Origin: an uncultured Clostridium sp.
GTDB lineage: Bacteria; Bacillota; Clostridia; Lachnospirales; Lachnospiraceae
DNA: 17,705 bases
Direction: 5' to 3'
Assembly: GCA_900547035.1 (NCBI GenBank)
Contig: URFM01000065.1
Coordinates: 1 to 17,705 of the forward strand
A model generated the notes under the pieces. It was not told where the DNA came from and did no database searches. It saw nothing but the letters and a program-made list of their open reading frames with translations. The position numbers and the translations under genes were made by a program. Positions 16,134-17,705 of this stretch are shown piece by piece; positions within the stretch are counted from its first letter, which is position 1; every line of letters begins with the position of its first letter.

Positions 16134-16163
16134 ATTCTACCATACGGACATAACTTTTTCCAG
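16134..16163 (-). promoter_or_regulatory. promoter of GNAT gene
   Basis: On the minus strand -35 CTGGAA (16158-16163) and extended -10 TGG-TAGAAT (hexamer 16134-16139) are separated by 18 bp. The 32-nt core (16131-16162) differs from the udp promoter by three transitions only. It lies 33 bp upstream of the GNAT start codon. Confidence 0.7.
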
Positions 16164-16176
16164 TGCCAAAAACTTC

Positions 16177-16205
16177 TTGTCATCCTTCTCCCCATTTGCT
16201 AAACT
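16177..16205 (+). promoter_or_regulatory. putative promoter of Rpn-like gene
   Basis: TTGTCA (16177-16182) and TAAACT (16200-16205) are separated by 17 bp on the plus strand, matching the vegetative consensus at 5/6 and 4/6 positions. Transcription would start near 16212, giving a leader of about 125 nt. Confidence 0.45.
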
Positions 16206-16214
16206 ATCTTCATC

Positions 16215-16286
16215 AGCAGCATTCAGTCTGCTAACATCTTTCACTTTACCTGGCTGTTCAGGTATCCTGGCTGGATTTTCACAGCC
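16215..16286 (+). other. two small inverted repeats in Rpn-gene leader
   Basis: AGCAG (16215-16219) pairs with CTGCT (16228-16232), and GGCTG (16269-16273) pairs with CAGCC (16282-16286), each with an 8-nt loop. Both stems are only 5 bp and lie in the presumed leader of the nuclease gene. They may be structural leader elements or chance. Confidence 0.25.
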
Positions 16287-16339
16287 GTATATCCTTTACA
16301 AGGAAAATGAACTTTAGTAAAATAAAAGGAGAAATGCCT

Positions 16340-17257
16340 ATGGCAGGAAAAAACAAAGGGAAAAACCAGCGCAGGCGGCGGCGCCGCAGAGCAAACAGAA
16401 CCTATAAGGACCGGCTGTTTATAAGGATTTTTGAGCACAAAGAAGATTTGCTCAGCCTTTACAATGCAGTAAACGGCTCCGATTATCAGAATCCGGATGA
16501 ATTGGAAATTACCACCCTGGACAATGCGATTTATATGCGCATGAAGAATGATATTTCATTTTTAATCGATGGGTATATGAGTCTTTACGAGCATCAGTCC
16601 ACCTTCAATCCCAACATGCCTCTGCGGGACTGTTTGTATATGCTGCAAATCTACCAAAATTACATCGACAGCCAAGAACTGGACCTTTACTCTTCTGTCC
16701 TTTTAAAGATACCCACGCCTCGGCTTGTGGTATTCTACAACGGACAGGAAAAAATGCGGAACGAGGAAATGTGTATCCTGCGTCTCTCCGATTCCTATGA
16801 AAAGCCGGAAAAAGAACCGGCTCTGGAATGCCGTGTTCAGGTTATCAATGTCAATTATGGGAAAAACCGGGACCTGATGGAGAAATGCCCCAAACTCTAT
16901 GAATATTCTTATCTTGTTGCGAAAATCCGGGAGAACCAGTCCAGGGGAAAAACACTGGAGGGAGCCATCGAAGCGGCCTTAGAAGATTGTCTGGCGCAGG
17001 GTTATCTAACTGAACTTCTGACAACCTATAGACGGGAGGTGACAGGGATGCTTCTGTATGAATATGACGAACGAAAACATCTGAAAAACACTTATAAAGA
17101 AGGCCAATACAAAGGCCGCCAGCAAAAGGCATACCAGACGGCCCGGAATCTTTACCGACGCGTTTTTTCCATAAAGGATACCGCCGGTATTCTGGAAGAG
17201 GATGAAAAGATGGTAGCCGCGTGGTTTAAAAAATGGGAAACAAAGAGGGGGAGGTGA
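16340..17257 (+). CDS. Rpn family PD-(D/E)XK nuclease / putative transposase
   Basis: A 305-residue protein of the Rpn / PD-(D/E)XK 'transposase' group, whose studied members are DNA endonucleases that promote recombination. Seen: a very basic N-terminus with seven consecutive Arg (11-17), the TYKDRLFIRIF start of the domain, the catalytic stretch KNDISFLID (Asp71) followed by LYEHQS (Glu84, Gln86 in place of the usual Lys), NPNMPLRDCLYMLQIYQ, and PRLVVFYNG. The C-terminal third is charged and more variable. Catalytic residues appear intact, so it is probably not a pseudogene. ATG at 16340 has AAAGGAG 8 nt upstream; ATGs at 16307 and 16334 are also in frame but less well placed. Its codons are more AT-rich than the neighbours'. 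No terminal inverted repeats are obvious. It converges on purD and has no plus-strand T-run terminator. Confidence 0.9.
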   Translation: MAGKNKGKNQRRRRRRRANRTYKDRLFIRIFEHKEDLLSLYNAVNGSDYQNPDELEITTLDNAIYMRMKNDISFLIDGYMSLYEHQSTFNPNMPLRDCLYMLQIYQNYIDSQELDLYSSVLLKIPTPRLVVFYNGQEKMRNEEMCILRLSDSYEKPEKEPALECRVQVINVNYGKNRDLMEKCPKLYEYSYLVAKIRENQSRGKTLEGAIEAALEDCLAQGYLTELLTTYRREVTGMLLYEYDERKHLKNTYKEGQYKGRQQKAYQTARNLYRRVFSIKDTAGILEEDEKMVAAWFKKWETKRGR

Positions 17258-17260
17258 GAC

Positions 17261-17272
<12 letters not shown>
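17238..17272 (-). terminator. purD: rho-independent terminator of purD
   Basis: On the minus strand GAGGGGG (17266-17272) pairs with CCCCCTC (17245-17251) around a 14-nt loop, followed by TTTGTTT. The left arm lies in the last purD codons. The right arm lies within the last codons of the convergent nuclease gene, whose strand lacks a T-run. Confidence 0.6.

Positions 17273-17705
<433 letters not shown>

Overview
The window reads as chromosomal DNA of an anaerobic, spore-forming-type member of the Bacillota, most likely a Lachnospiraceae/Clostridium cluster XIV organism. The reasons are moderate GC, strong GGAGG-type ribosome binding sites on almost every gene, many Fe-S oxidoreductase-like proteins, a DUF378 protein, and an Rpn/PD-(D/E)XK 'transposase-nuclease' of the type common in that family. 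This placement is inference from gene content and not from a marker gene. Fourteen complete genes are on the minus strand with one partial purD; only DUF378 (6652-6855) and the Rpn-like nuclease (16340-17257) are on the plus strand.

Left block (308-6494, minus, transcribed right to left): a MATE efflux protein, an OmpR-type response regulator, a histidine kinase, an ABC ATPase and a two-FtsX-domain permease. MATE, regulator and kinase are packed within 17 bp or overlap by 4 bp. A separate extended -10 promoter with a GTCAC direct repeat lies between the kinase and the ABC genes. This looks like a sense-and-export module for an unknown envelope-active compound. The first ~300 bases are AT-rich and hold no recognisable gene.

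Middle: a lone plus-strand DUF378 membrane protein (6652-6855), then a good bidirectional terminator (6866-6902) between it and the convergent operon.

Central block (6977-15295, minus): eight tightly spaced genes that look like one operon, in transcription order uridine phosphorylase, threonine-aldolase-family lyase, an aldo/keto-reductase-like protein with two C-terminal 4Fe-4S motifs, a LUD (LutC/YkgG-like) protein, BirA, a cytosolic transglutaminase-like protein, a DUF362 Cys-rich protein and an AzgA/PbuG-type nucleobase permease. Nucleoside cleavage at one end and nucleobase transport at the other suggest a salvage theme; the functions in between are mixed and partly unknown.

Right block (15296-17705): an SSAT-like GNAT acetyltransferase (minus) whose promoter is nearly identical (29/32) to that of the central operon, an Rpn-like nuclease (plus), and the 3' end of purD (minus). 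GNAT and purD end in a nearly identical 30-bp sequence (28/30) that covers their last codons and forms a terminator. The region therefore shows two sets of duplicated regulatory ends around a putative mobile nuclease. The best leads for something undescribed are the overlapping transglutaminase-DUF362 pair, the Fe-S AKR that lacks the canonical catalytic Tyr and Lys, and the duplicated promoter and terminator ends. None of these proves a new system.
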